NCBI GenBank assembly: GCA_001017865.1
Contig: LATQ01000001.1
Location: 3,062,217-3,075,833, forward strand
Source: Rhodococcus sp. IITR03
GTDB lineage: Bacteria; Actinomycetota; Actinomycetes; Mycobacteriales; Mycobacteriaceae
Direction: 5' to 3'
Length of the DNA stretch: 13,617 bases
The notes beneath the pieces were generated by a model. That model ran no database searches. It saw only the letters and a list, made by a program, of their open reading frames with translations, and had not been told where the DNA came from. Shown in pieces: positions 1 to 10,470 of this stretch; the first letter of the stretch is position 1, and each line of letters starts with the position of its first letter. A program made the translations under genes and the position numbers.

Positions 1-439
1 CCCGCCTCGGGGACTTCTACGACGATCTCGCCACCGCCGCGATGCGGCACCTGCGCGAACTCGGAGGCGACGCTGCCGTCGAGGACTTCGCGCGGCGCCG
101 CGTGGACTCGATCCTCGGCACCATCGCACCCGCCGACGAGAACGTCGACGACGTCGAGAGCGTCGCCGAGGAGATCGCCGGGGCGTTCACCGCCTCCGGT
201 TTCGCCGCCTCGACCGCCGCGTCGGCACCGGCGTGCAGATCTGCCAGCACCACTGCCCGGTCTCGCACGTCGCGGAGCAGTTCCCCGAACTGTGCGAGGC
301 GGAGCAGGAGGCCTTCGTGCGGATCCTCGGAACCCACGTGCAACGCCTCGCGACGATCGCGAACGGCGACGCCTTCTGCACGACACACGTGCCCGTTCTC
401 CCCAGAGCGGATGTGCCCCGTCCGGAGCCGCCCACGTGA
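1..439 (+). CDS. sufR: SufR, Fe-S cluster-sensing repressor of the suf operon (3' part, one frameshift)
   Basis: This is the C-terminal part of a SufR-type regulator; the N-terminal winged-helix DNA-binding domain lies before the window. The first full codon is at base 3. The frame runs to about base 214, where one C appears lost from a CCC run (Ser-Thr-Arg-Arg-Val-Gly expected), and the protein continues in the next frame to TGA at 437-439. After the shift it shows the motif [10 protein letters not shown], then FPELCEAE and a further Cys in FCTTHV. These cysteines are the expected cluster ligands: SufR proteins bind an Fe-S cluster through C-terminal cysteines and repress suf when the cluster is present. 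It is the first gene of the suf operon, as in mycobacteria, and is followed by a 115-base gap before sufB. The identification is firm; the frameshift is most likely a sequencing error. Confidence 0.9.
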   Translation, partial: PPRGLLRRSRHRRDAAPARTRRRRCRRGLRAAPRGLDPRHHRTRRRERRRRRERRRGDRRGVHRLRFRRLDRRVGTGVQICQHHCPVSHVAEQFPELCEAEQEAFVRILGTHVQRLATIANGDAFCTTHVPVLPRADVPRPEPPT

Positions 440-496
440 CGACCCCACCGCGAGTGCTCCGCGAACCAGGGCACACCAGGAAGACATCCACCCACC

Positions 497-511
497 CGTC
501 GACCGTCGACG
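497..511. repeat. 15-bp palindrome in the sufR-sufB gap
   Basis: Two 7-base arms, CGTCGAC and GTCGACG, flank a single C in the 115-base gap between sufR and sufB, about 44 bases before the sufB start. It could be an operator or a small RNA hairpin. In mycobacteria the SufR operator lies upstream of sufR itself, so this is not assumed to be the SufR site. GTCGAC-like words are common in such GC-rich DNA, so chance is a real alternative. Confidence 0.3.
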
Positions 512-554
512 CACAGCCCGCGCCGACGCCCACCAGACTCCGGAAGGAGCTCGC

Positions 555-1999
555 ATGACCGTCGCATCGGATCAGACGTCCGGAACCGCGCCGCTGACGC
601 AGGAAGAGACGATCGATTCTCTCGGCCACTACGAATACGGCTGGGCGGACCCCGACACCGCCGGCGCCACGGCGCAGCGCGGCCTGTCCGAAGAGGTCGT
701 GCGGGACATCTCCGCCAAGAAGAACGAGCCCGAGTGGATGCTCGACATCCGCCTCAAGGCGCTGCGCACCTTCGACAAGAAGCCGATGCCGGTGTGGGGC
801 TCGAACCTCGACGGAATCGACTTCGACAACATCAAGTACTTCGTGCGCTCGACGGAGAAGCAGGCCGCGAGCTGGGACGAGCTCCCCGAGGACATCAAGA
901 ACACCTACGACAAGTTGGGCATCCCGGAGGCGGAGAAGCAGCGCCTCATCGCCGGTGTCGCCGCCCAGTACGAGTCCGAGGTGGTCTACCACCAGATCCG
1001 CGAGGACCTCGAGAGCCAGGGCGTGATCTTCCTCGACACCGACTCGGGTCTGCGCGAGCACCCCGAGCTGTTCAAGGAGTACTTCGGCACGGTCATCCCG
1101 GCCGGCGACAACAAGTTCTCCGCCCTGAACACCGCGGTGTGGTCGGGTGGCTCGTTCATCTACGTCCCGCCGGGTGTGCACGTCGACATCCCGCTGCAGG
1201 CCTACTTCCGCATCAACACGGAGAACATGGGCCAGTTCGAGCGGACCTGATCATCGTCGACGAGGGCGCCTCGGTGCACTACGTCGAGGGCTGCACCGCG
1301 CCGATCTACAAGTCCGACTCACTGCACTCCGCGGTCGTCGAGATCATCGTCAAGAAGGGCGGCCACTGCCGCTACACGACCATTCAGAACTGGTCGAACA
1401 ACGTCTACAACCTGGTGACCAAGCGCACCAAGGTCGAGGCCGGCGGCTCGATGGAATGGATCGACGGCAACATCGGTTCCAAGGTGACGATGAAGTACCC
1501 GGCCGTGTGGATGATGGGCGAGCACGCTCGCGGTGAGGTGCTCTCCGTCGCCTTCGCCGGCGAGGGCCAGCACCAGGACACCGGCGCGAAGATGCTGCAC
1601 CTGGCTCCGCACACCTCCTCGACCATCGTGTCGAAGTCGGTGGCGCGCGGCGGTGGACGTGCCTCCTACCGCGGCCTCGTGCAGGTCAACAAGGGCGCTC
1701 ACGGCTCGAAGTCGACGGTCAAGTGCGACGCGCTGCTCGTCGACCAGATCAGCCGCTCCGACACCTACCCGTACGTCGACATCCGTGAGGACGACGTCAC
1801 GATGGGTCACGAGGCGACCGTCTCGAAGGTGAGCGACGACCAGCTGTTCTACCTGATGAGCCGCGGACTCGACGAGGACGAGGCCATGGCGATGGTGGTG
1901 CGCGGATTCGTCGAGCCCATCGCCAAGGAACTGCCGATGGAGTACGCCCTCGAACTCAACCGCCTGATCGAACTGCAGATGGAAGGGGCAGTCGGCTAA
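555..1999 (+). CDS. sufB: SufB, Fe-S cluster assembly scaffold subunit (one frameshift, no intein)
   Basis: SufB is the core of the SufBC2D scaffold, on which Fe-S clusters are built in the cytosol. The ATG at 555 follows AAGGAG (544-549) at 5-base spacing. The frame reads correctly through NMGQFERT, then meets TGA at 1248-1250. Restoring one C at about 1246 (acc-ctg-atc) gives FERTLIIVDEG and a continuous 481-residue protein, the normal length. Conserved features include [30 protein letters not shown], and [10 protein letters not shown]; the Cys at about residue 391 aligns with catalytic Cys405 of E. coli SufB, and Glu420 in GHEA aligns with Glu434. The protein ends [11 protein letters not shown]. 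There is no intein, unlike the M. tuberculosis orthologue Rv1461. The stop codon abuts the sufD start, so translation is probably coupled. Confidence 0.96.
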
Positions 2000-3227
2000 A
2001 TGACTGCGGAAGCGAAGAACACTCCGGCTACCGGAGTGCAGGATGCCGTGCGCGCCGAGAATCGTGCCCCGGCGGTCAAGACCGCCGGCAAGCCGGCAAT
2101 CAACAAGGGTGAGGTCTTCACGTCGTTCGATGTGCATGCCTTCGAGATTCCGTCGGGTCGCGACGAGGTGTGGCGGTTCACCCCGCTGCGCCGCCTGCGC
2201 GGTCTGCACGACGGCACCGCTCCCGCGACCGGCACCGCGACCGTCGAGGTCACCCCGGTCGACGGCGTGCAGGTCGAGACCGTGGCGCGCGACGACGCGC
2301 GACTCGGACAGGCCGGTGTGCCGTTCGACCGGATCGCAGCACAGGCGTACTCGTCGTTCGAGACCGCGACCGTCCTGACCGTCGGCCGCGAGGTCGAGGT
2401 CGCTGAGCCCGTCACCGTGACGATCACGGGACCGGGCGAGGGCGCTGTCGCCTACGGACACGTGCAGATCCGGCTCGAGGCGTTCGCCAACGTCACGCTC
2501 GTCATCGATCAGCGCGGCAGCGGCACCTACGCGAGAACATCGAGTTCGTGCTCGGCGACAGCGCACAGCTGAAGGTCGTCGCGGTGCAGGACTGGGCCGA
2601 CGACGCCGTACACGTCGCCGCGCATCACGCTCGCCTCGGCCGCGATGCCGTGCTGCGCCACTTCACCGTGGCGCTCGGCGGCGATCTCGTGCGCGTGTCG
2701 GCGACCACCAAGTACGACGGCCCCGGCGGCGACGCCGAACTGCTCGGCCTGTACTTCGCCGACGCCGGTCAGCACTTCGAGCAGCGCCTGCTCGTCGACC
2801 ACTCGCAGCCGAACTGCAAGTCGAACGTCGTGTACAAGGGTGCGCTGCAGGGCGATCCGGCCTCCGGCAAGCCCGACGCGCACACCGTGTGGATCGGCGA
2901 CGTGCTCATCCGCGCCGAGGCCGAGGCACCGACACCTTCGAGCTCAACCGCAACCTGGTGCTCACCGACGGTGCGCGCGCCGACTCGGTGCCGAACCTCG
3001 AGATCGAGACCGGTGAGATCGTCGGTGCCGGACACGCGTCGGCGACCGGCCGCTTCGACGACGAGCAGCTGTTCTACCTGCGTGCTCGCGGCATCCCCGA
3101 GGAGGAAGCGCGTCGCCTCGTCGTCCGCGGCTTCTTCCACGAGCTGCTCGAGCGCATCACGGTCACCGAGGTCCGCGAACGGCTCGAGGCCGCCATCGAG
3201 GCGGAACTCGCCGCCGTCGGCGCCTGA
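2000..3227 (+). CDS. sufD: SufD, Fe-S cluster assembly scaffold subunit (two frameshifts)
   Basis: SufD is the SufB paralogue that pairs with it in the SufBC2D complex and is linked to iron entry. The ATG at 2000 directly follows the sufB stop and has GGAAGGGG at 1981-1988 as ribosome site. Two single-base losses break it: a G at about 2533 (Tyr-Ala-Glu-Asn-Ile-Glu expected) and a G at about 2925 (Ala-Glu-Gly-Thr-Asp-Thr expected). Corrected length is 409 residues, normal for the family. Family signatures include the N-terminal EVWRFTPLRRLRGL segment, LLVDHSQPNCKSNVVYKG, LNRNLVLTDGARADSVPNLE and GAGHASATGRFDDEQLFYL. The His at about residue 346 in the last motif corresponds to the functionally important His360 of E. 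coli SufD. A 50-base gap separates it from sufC. The family call is very secure; the frameshifts are probably errors. Confidence 0.95.
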
Positions 3228-3277
3228 CCGGCCCTGCCTCCCGTACTCCCGATACTTCACTAAGGAAACGCATTTCG

Positions 3278-4066
3278 ATGTCCACACCTTCGAACGTCCT
3301 CGAGATCAAGGACCTGCACGTCCGCGTCGCACAGACCGACGAGAACGCCGAGCCGATCGACATCCTCAAGGGCGTGAACCTCACGGTCCGCTCGGGTGAG
3401 ACGCACGCCATCATGGGCCCCAACGGCTCCGGCAAGTCCACCCTGTCGTACGCGATCGCCGGCCACCCCAAGTACGAGATCACCTCGGGCAGCATCACCC
3501 TCAACGGTGAGGACGTGCTCGAGATGAGCGTCGACGAGCGCGCCCGCGCCGGCCTGTTCCTCGCCATGCAGTACCCGGTCGAGGTGCCCGGCGTGTCGAT
3601 GTCGAACTTCCTCCGCACCGCCGCGACCGCCGCGCGCGGCGAGGCCCCCAAGCTGCGCCACTGGGTCAAGGAGGTCAAGCAGGCGATGTCCGATCTGGAC
3701 ATCGATCCGGCCTTCGGTGAGCGCAGCGTCAACGAGGGCTTCTCCGGTGGCGAGAAGAAGCGCCACGAGATCCTGCAGCTGGGTCTGCTCAAGCCGAAGA
3801 TCGCCATCCTCGACGAGACCGACTCCGGCCTCGACGTGGACGCGCTGCGCGTCGTCTCCGAGGGCGTGAACCGCTACCAGGAGAACGAGAACGGCGGCGT
3901 CCTGCTCATCACCCACTACACCCGCATCCTGCGCTACATCAAGCCGCAGTTCGTGCACGTCTTCGTGGGTGGCCGCGTCGTCGAGTCCGGTGGCCCCGAG
4001 CTCGCCGACGAGCTCGAGACCAACGGCTACGTTCGTTTCACCCAGGCAGCAACGCAAGGAGCGTGA
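3278..4066 (+). CDS. sufC: SufC, ATPase of the Suf assembly complex (intact)
   Basis: SufC is the ABC-type ATPase that drives shape changes in SufBC2D during cluster assembly; it is soluble and not a transporter. The 262-residue frame is intact, one of only three intact genes here. Walker A is GPNGSGKST (residues 47-55), the signature is FSGGEKKR (155-162), Walker B is IAILDETDSGLD (175-186, catalytic Glu180) and the H-switch His is residue 213 in ITHYTRIL. DETDSGLD, rather than the usual DEPTSGLD-like form, and LFLAMQYPVEVPGVS are typical of SufC. The ATG at 3278 is preceded by AAGGAA at 3262-3267 with 10-base spacing. The sufS ribosome site AAGGAG (4056-4061) lies at the sufC 3' end, and sufS starts 4 bases after the sufC stop, so the two are co-translated. 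Confidence 0.98.
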   Translation: MSTPSNVLEIKDLHVRVAQTDENAEPIDILKGVNLTVRSGETHAIMGPNGSGKSTLSYAIAGHPKYEITSGSITLNGEDVLEMSVDERARAGLFLAMQYPVEVPGVSMSNFLRTAATAARGEAPKLRHWVKEVKQAMSDLDIDPAFGERSVNEGFSGGEKKRHEILQLGLLKPKIAILDETDSGLDVDALRVVSEGVNRYQENENGGVLLITHYTRILRYIKPQFVHVFVGGRVVESGGPELADELETNGYVRFTQAATQGA

Positions 4067-5323
<1,257 letters not shown>

Positions 5324-5327
5324 TCCG

Positions 5328-5818
5328 ATGCGGATGGAGCAGATGTACAGGAAGTGATCCTGGACCACTACAAGCACCCGCACAATCGCGGACTGCGCGA
5401 ACCGTTCGGCGCCGAAGTGCATCACGTCAACCCGACCTGCGGCGACGAGGTGACCCTGCGCGTGCACATCGACGGCGACACCGTCAGCGACGTCTCCTAC
5501 GACGGGCAGGGCTGCTCGATCAGCCAGGCATCGACGTCCGTGCTCACCGACCAGGTGATCGGCGTTCCGCTCGGCGACGCGCTGAAGATCGTCGAAGGGT
5601 TCGTCGAGATGGTCGGCAGCCGCGGGACCGTCGAAGGCGACGAGGACCTGATCGGCGACGGCATCGCATTCGCCGGCGTCGCGAAGTACCCGGCGCGCGT
5701 GAAGTGCGCGTTGCTGGGCTGGATGGCCTTCAAGGACGCGGTCGCGCAGACCGTGGACGCCGCCCCCGCCGACCTGGCGGGCGGCGCGCACACCCTTTCG
5801 AGCGGAGGACAGAACTGA
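5328..5818 (+). CDS. sufU: SufU, zinc-dependent sulfur acceptor for SufS (one frameshift)
   Basis: SufU takes the persulfide sulfur from SufS by zinc-ligand exchange. The ATG at 5328 lies 4 bases after the sufS stop, with GGGGAGG at 5312-5318. The frame hits TGA within ten codons; restoring one C at about 5348 gives MEQMYQEVILDHYKHP and a 163-residue protein. The zinc ligands are present: Cys38 and Asp40 in NPTCGDEV, Cys63 in GQGCSISQAS and Cys127 in ARVKCALLGW. The insert around VEMVGSRGTVEGDEDLIGDG separates SufU from the IscU scaffold type. A second ATG at 5334 is an alternative start. The last base of the stop is the first base of the sufT start (TGATG), which suggests coupled translation. 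The identification is secure. Confidence 0.94.
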
Positions 5819-6236
5819 TGACCGAACCCGCACCGGGCACCGTGAACACCGACGAGAATCCGACGGCCGACGCCGGCGCGGACGAGACCTCGACGCTGGT
5901 CGCGGCCACGGCGCCGCCGCTGGATCCGGGCCGCTCGACGAACTCGAGGAAGCGCTGCGCGACGTCGTCGACCCCGAGCTCGGCATCAACGTCGTCGATC
6001 TCGGTCTCGTCTACGGGATCTCCGAGGTCGACGAGACCGTGACCGTGGACATGACGCTCACCTCGGCGGCGTGCCCCCTCACCGATGTCATCGAGGAGCA
6101 GGCCAAGGGCGCACTCGTGCGCAGCGGCCTGTGCGACGAGCTGCGCATCAACTGGGTATGGATGCCGCCGTGGGGTCCCGACAAGATCACCGACGACGGA
6201 CGCGAGCAGCTGCGCGCACTCGGATTCACCGTCTGA
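5818..6236 (+). CDS. sufT: SufT, DUF59/MIP18-family Fe-S maturation factor (one frameshift)
   Basis: This is the DUF59 (MIP18-like) protein that closes the suf operon in actinobacteria; family members help mature Fe-S proteins. GGAGG at 5804-5808 precedes the ATG at 5818. About 36 poorly conserved, acidic, probably disordered residues come first. One base is then lost near 5928-5932 in GGGCC(C), after which the DUF59 domain reads cleanly: DPELGINVVDLGLVYG, then DMTLTSAACPLTDVIEEQ with the conserved Cys, then WVWMPPWGPDKITDDGREQL. Corrected length is 139 residues. Because the N-terminal segment has little conservation, the exact place of the lost base is uncertain by a few bases. It is the last plus-strand gene before the convergent ku gene, 55 bases away. 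Confidence 0.92.
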
Positions 6237-6275
6237 TCCCGCGGTCTCCGGTTCCGAGCCTCGGCGCTGATCTTC

Positions 6276-6293
6276 GACTTCCCGTCGGAGGTC
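6276..6293 (+). terminator. Candidate suf operon terminator hairpin
   Basis: The arms GACTTCC (6276-6282) and GGAGGTC (6287-6293) enclose a 4-base loop. In the plus-strand RNA the stem is fully paired with one G-U; in the minus-strand RNA the same position would be an A-C mismatch. That favours a role at the end of the suf transcript, 40 bases after the sufT stop. It overlaps the ku stop codon at 6292-6294. A short CCTTT follows rather than a strong T-run, so the call is tentative. Confidence 0.4.
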
Positions 6294-7341
6294 AGGCGCC
6301 TTTGCGTTCGCCGGAGGTCTTCTTGGCGGCCGTCTTCTTCGCTGGAGTCTTCTTGGCTGCCGAGCTCTTGGACGCGGTCTTCTTCGCCGTGCTCTTCTTC
6401 GCTGGAGTCTTCTTGGCCGCCGAACTCTTCGACGCCGAACTCTTGGACGCGGTCTTCTTCGCGGGGGCTTTCTTCTTCGTGCCCTCGTCCTCGCCTTCGT
6501 CCTCGTCGTCGTCCTTCGAGGACTTCTTCCCGCCGGAGGACGAACCGGACGGGACCTTCTTGCCCGCCGCATCGACGCTACGTTGCAGGGCGGCCACGAG
6601 GTCCAGCACCTCGGCGTCCTCTTCCCCGGTGTCGTGTTCGGCGACCTGGAAGACCTTCTCGCCGCCGCGGGCGAGGGCCTCGTCGATCAGCGTGCGCAGT
6701 TCCACCTGGTACTCGTCGGTGAATTCGGTGGGATCGAAATCGTCGGACATCGACTCGACCAGGGTCTCGGCCATCGCGAGTTCGCGTTGTTTCGGCTTCT
6801 CGATGTCGTCGAGCGACTCGAACTCGGCCGCGCGCACCTCGTCGGGCCACAGCAGGGTCTGCAGGATGAGCAGTCCGTCGCGGGTGCGCAAGGCGGCCAG
6901 CCGGGTGCGCTGACGAAGCGTGAAGTGCACCAGCGCCGTCCGGTCGCTCTGTTCGAGAGTCGCGGCGAGCAGGCCGTAGGCCTTCGGTGACGACGAATCG
7001 GGTTCGAGATAGTAGGACTTCTCGAACAGGATCGGGTCGATCTGCTCGGTGGGCACGAACTGCAGCACCGGGATCTCGTGCTTCTCGGCGGCCGGGAGTT
7101 TCTCGAAGTCCTCGTCGGTGAGCACGACCCGCTCGCCGTCCTCGGAGTCGTACGCCTTGTCGATCTCCTGGTAGGGGACGACCTCACCGCACTCGGTACA
7201 CACACGCTGATACTTGATCCGCCCGCCGTCCTTCGCGTGCACCTGGTGGAAGGAGATGTCGTGCGACTCGGTCGCCGAGTACACCTTCACCGGCACGTTG
7301 ACGAGGCCGAACGCGAGTGAGCCTTTCCAGATCGACCGCAT
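6292..7341 (-). CDS. ku: Ku, DNA double-strand-break end-binding protein with long Lys-rich tail (intact)
   Basis: Bacterial Ku forms a homodimer ring on broken DNA ends and recruits the ligase LigD for non-homologous end joining. The start is ATG at 7341 (MRSIWKGSLAFGLVNVPVKV, the classic Ku N-terminus); the open frame runs further upstream but is not conserved there. The ribosome site is weak (GATGGAC). The protein has 349 residues. The Ku core spans about 1-255, including HQVHAKDGGRIKYQRVC, KSYYLEPD and LRTRDGLLILQTLLWPDEVR. The last 90 or so residues are an extension: a Ser/Gly/Asp/Glu linker (about 263-288) and then repeated KKTPAKK and SKSSAAKK blocks, like the tails of histone H1 or mycobacterial HupB. 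M. tuberculosis Ku (about 273 residues) lacks a tail of this length; Lys-rich Ku C-termini in other bacteria bind DNA. No ligD is in the window. Confidence 0.96.
   Translation of the reverse strand: MRSIWKGSLAFGLVNVPVKVYSATESHDISFHQVHAKDGGRIKYQRVCTECGEVVPYQEIDKAYDSEDGERVVLTDEDFEKLPAAEKHEIPVLQFVPTEQIDPILFEKSYYLEPDSSSPKAYGLLAATLEQSDRTALVHFTLRQRTRLAALRTRDGLLILQTLLWPDEVRAAEFESLDDIEKPKQRELAMAETLVESMSDDFDPTEFTDEYQVELRTLIDEALARGGEKVFQVAEHDTGEEDAEVLDLVAALQRSVDAAGKKVPSGSSSGGKKSSKDDDEDEGEDEGTKKKAPAKKTASKSSASKSSAAKKTPAKKSTAKKTASKSSAAKKTPAKKTAAKKTSGERKGA
6334..6462. repeat. Direct repeat encoding the Ku Lys/Ala/Ser tail
   Basis: A block beginning CTTCTTCGCTGGAGTCTTCT occurs at 6334 and again 60 bases later at 6394. 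Both copies continue through a C/TTGGACGCGGTCTTCTTCGC end. The second copy is 15 bases longer (about 69 against 54), adding a SASKS-like unit in frame. The pattern suggests in-frame expansion and contraction by slippage or recombination. The tail length probably varies between strains. Confidence 0.8.
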
Positions 7342-7393
7342 GTGTCCATCATGATCGACACCTCGGAAGCACGCTGGAAAGCTGCGAAACTCA

Positions 7394-7410
7394 CTCGGCG
7401 GTTCGCCGAG
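7394..7410 (-). terminator. Candidate terminator after lycopene cyclase
   Basis: This is a perfect hairpin with 7-base arms (CTCGGCG and CGCCGAG) and a 3-base loop, 28 bases after the lycopene cyclase stop on the minus strand. In that strand the stem is followed by TGAGTTTCG, a very weak T-tract. It lies in the 97-base gap before ku, which otherwise holds only the ku leader; I could not make out clear -35/-10 boxes there. It could instead be a leader hairpin of the ku transcript. Confidence 0.4.
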
Positions 7411-7438
7411 ACGTTCGCCACACGCCGCGCCCGGCGGA

Positions 7439-8555
7439 TCAGCGGAGCGAACGCAGAATCGTCGCGCGCGCACCCGTCGGCAGCACCCGGAACAGCCGCC
7501 ACATCGTGGCCGCCACGCCGGTCGCGTCGTCGCGACCGGACAGGTAGGCGCGTTGCTGCTCGACCGGCAGGGCGAAGAACGCGTCGAAGAACTCGATCGC
7601 TCCGCGTGCGTCGAGTCGCAGCAGGACCCGCAGTCCCATCTGCGCAGGGTCGCCACCGAGCGGGCGCGCACCGGCCACAGGACGCGCTGCGGGTCGTCGC
7701 CGAGGCGCATCGCGTCGATCACTGCATCCGCGGTGGACAGGGCGGTGGCCACCGCGTATCCCGTGGCCGGATGCATGAGACCACCGCGAGCGCCGAAGCC
7801 GAGCACTCCGGGTGCGTCGGTGCGCCCTCGACGGCGAAGCGCACCCGTTCGACCTGCTCGTGCGCCGGGTCGTGTGCACGCCTCGCGCTGCGAGGCGGAT
7901 GTGCAGGCGCCGTTCGAGTTCGCCGAGACCGAGTGCTGGGCGGCCGACGAGGCAGGTCTCCTCGAGGATCGTGCGTCCGTCGCCGACCGGCACCGCGTAC
8001 AGGAAGGACGGCACGTCGTCGGGGCCCGTGCCGTTGTCGCGGCGCCAGTCCATGAACCAGGCGTCGTGGCCCTCGAGTGCCGGAGCTGCGGTCGCATCGT
8101 CGACGATCAGCCCGAATGCCGTCTGCTGGGCACGTTCCGGTTCGGCGGGAACCCCGCGGGCATCGACGACGTAGCGGGCAGTCACCCGGCGTCCGTCGCC
8201 GAGGACCACGCCGTCCGCATCGACGTCGCGTACCCGATCCGTGACCACCGTGACGGCGTCGAGGGCGAGGAAGTCCTGCAGGTACGCCGTGTCCAGCACC
8301 CGGTAGGCGCGATCGACGATGCGGGGCCCGGTCGTCCACGCCGCGGGCCTGTCGATGCGTGCTGCCACCACCTCGTCGGGCAGCCAGGCGGGCAGTTCGT
8401 CGGCCCACGCCGCGTAGGTCGCGGTCCACCGACGCTGCGGACGCACGTCGACGGCCGTCACCGACAACCCGGCTGCGGCGGCACGGAACGCCAATGCACG
8501 GCCGGCGGGGCCGAGTCCGGCCACGACGAGGTCCGGTGGAGGGAAGGAGGGTCAC
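7439..8555 (-). CDS. crtL: Lycopene beta-cyclase, CrtL/CrtLm type (three frameshifts, disturbed 5' end)
   Basis: This is an FAD/NAD(P)-fold lycopene cyclase, which closes the ionone ring of carotenoids. It resembles the CrtLm type described in Rhodococcus, which acts mainly on one end of lycopene. Features in order: the nucleotide-binding motif VAGLGPAGRAL, WADELPAWL, YVVDARGVP, FLYAVPVGDGRTILEETCLV, then FGARGGLMHPATGYAVA and AIEFFDAFFALPVEQQ. The protein is spread over three frames. One lost base each at about 7871, 7811 and 7633 restores continuity, and three losses together return it to the first frame. At the 5' end an in-frame TGA (8552-8554) sits just before the conserved DLVVAGLG strand. 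A GTG at 8555 in another frame (MTLLPST) may be the true start, which would need a 2-base loss near 8535. The start is therefore uncertain; GTG 8524 is a minimal alternative. Confidence 0.85.
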
Positions 8556-8722
8556 GGGCGCCAGCCTAGGTCGCGCGCGGGAAGAACCCGGCCGCGCGTG
8601 GCGAGGGGTAGTGCATCTCACCGTGGGGGAGAGGTGCTGTCACGGTAAAATGAGTAGTTCGTGTGCCCGGCTGTTTGCCACCATGGCACCCATCCATCGT
8701 CTTTCGTTCTAGGAGCCCGTGC
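8556..8722. promoter_or_regulatory. Divergent intergenic region between lycopene cyclase and the ABC-F gene
   Basis: About 167 bases separate the two divergent genes, so promoters for both should lie here. A TAAAAT (8646-8651) in an otherwise GC-rich stretch is a plausible -10 box for the ABC-F gene, 72 bases before its start. I do not see a convincing -35 partner at the right spacing. The cyclase-side promoter is not recognisable. No open reading frame here looks real. Confidence 0.3.
8711..8715 (+). promoter_or_regulatory. Ribosome binding site fixing the GTG start of the ABC-F gene
   Basis: AGGAG sits 7 bases before GTG 8723, which begins the conserved ITATDLEVR sequence. The open frame extends back to 8663, but those residues (MPGCLPPWHPS...) look non-coding, so the GTG is preferred. 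Another GTG at 8719 is out of frame. Confidence 0.75.
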
Positions 8723-10350
<1,628 letters not shown>

Positions 10351-10470
10351 TCGGGCCTCCGGTCGGATCCGTCCCACGATCCGCTCCCGCTGGTCCGATC
10401 TGCGTCCGCGCAACCTGACAGTCCTCTAGCCTGGGAAAGGGACCTTTGGCGAGGGCGCAGGGAGGATCCG
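10351..10470 (+). other. Intergenic region before the small HTH gene
   Basis: These 120 bases separate the ABC-F gene from the small HTH gene. They contain a CGGATCCG palindrome (10364-10371), a weak 5-base hairpin GGATC/GATCC (10365-10382), a CTGACA (10415-10420) and a TAGCCT (10427-10432). The last two are only 6 bases apart, too close for a normal -35/-10 pair. The HTH gene may have its own promoter here, but I cannot place it. Confidence 0.3.

Noticed and set aside
1240..1260. Programmed ribosomal frameshift in sufB
   Set aside because: The break is a simple lost C with no slippery site, and the same kind of break occurs in eight other genes, so a sequence error is the simpler reading.
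1319..2566. 415-residue minus-strand open frame opposite sufB/sufD
   Set aside because: It is a shadow of the sufB and sufD codons, with no motifs and no ribosome site.
7553..8569. 338-residue plus-strand open frame opposite lycopene cyclase
   Set aside because: Conserved cyclase motifs are on the minus strand; this frame has shadow-type composition.
10415..10432. CTGACA/TAGCCT as a -35/-10 promoter pair for the HTH gene
   Set aside because: The spacing is only 6 bases, far from the usual 16-18.
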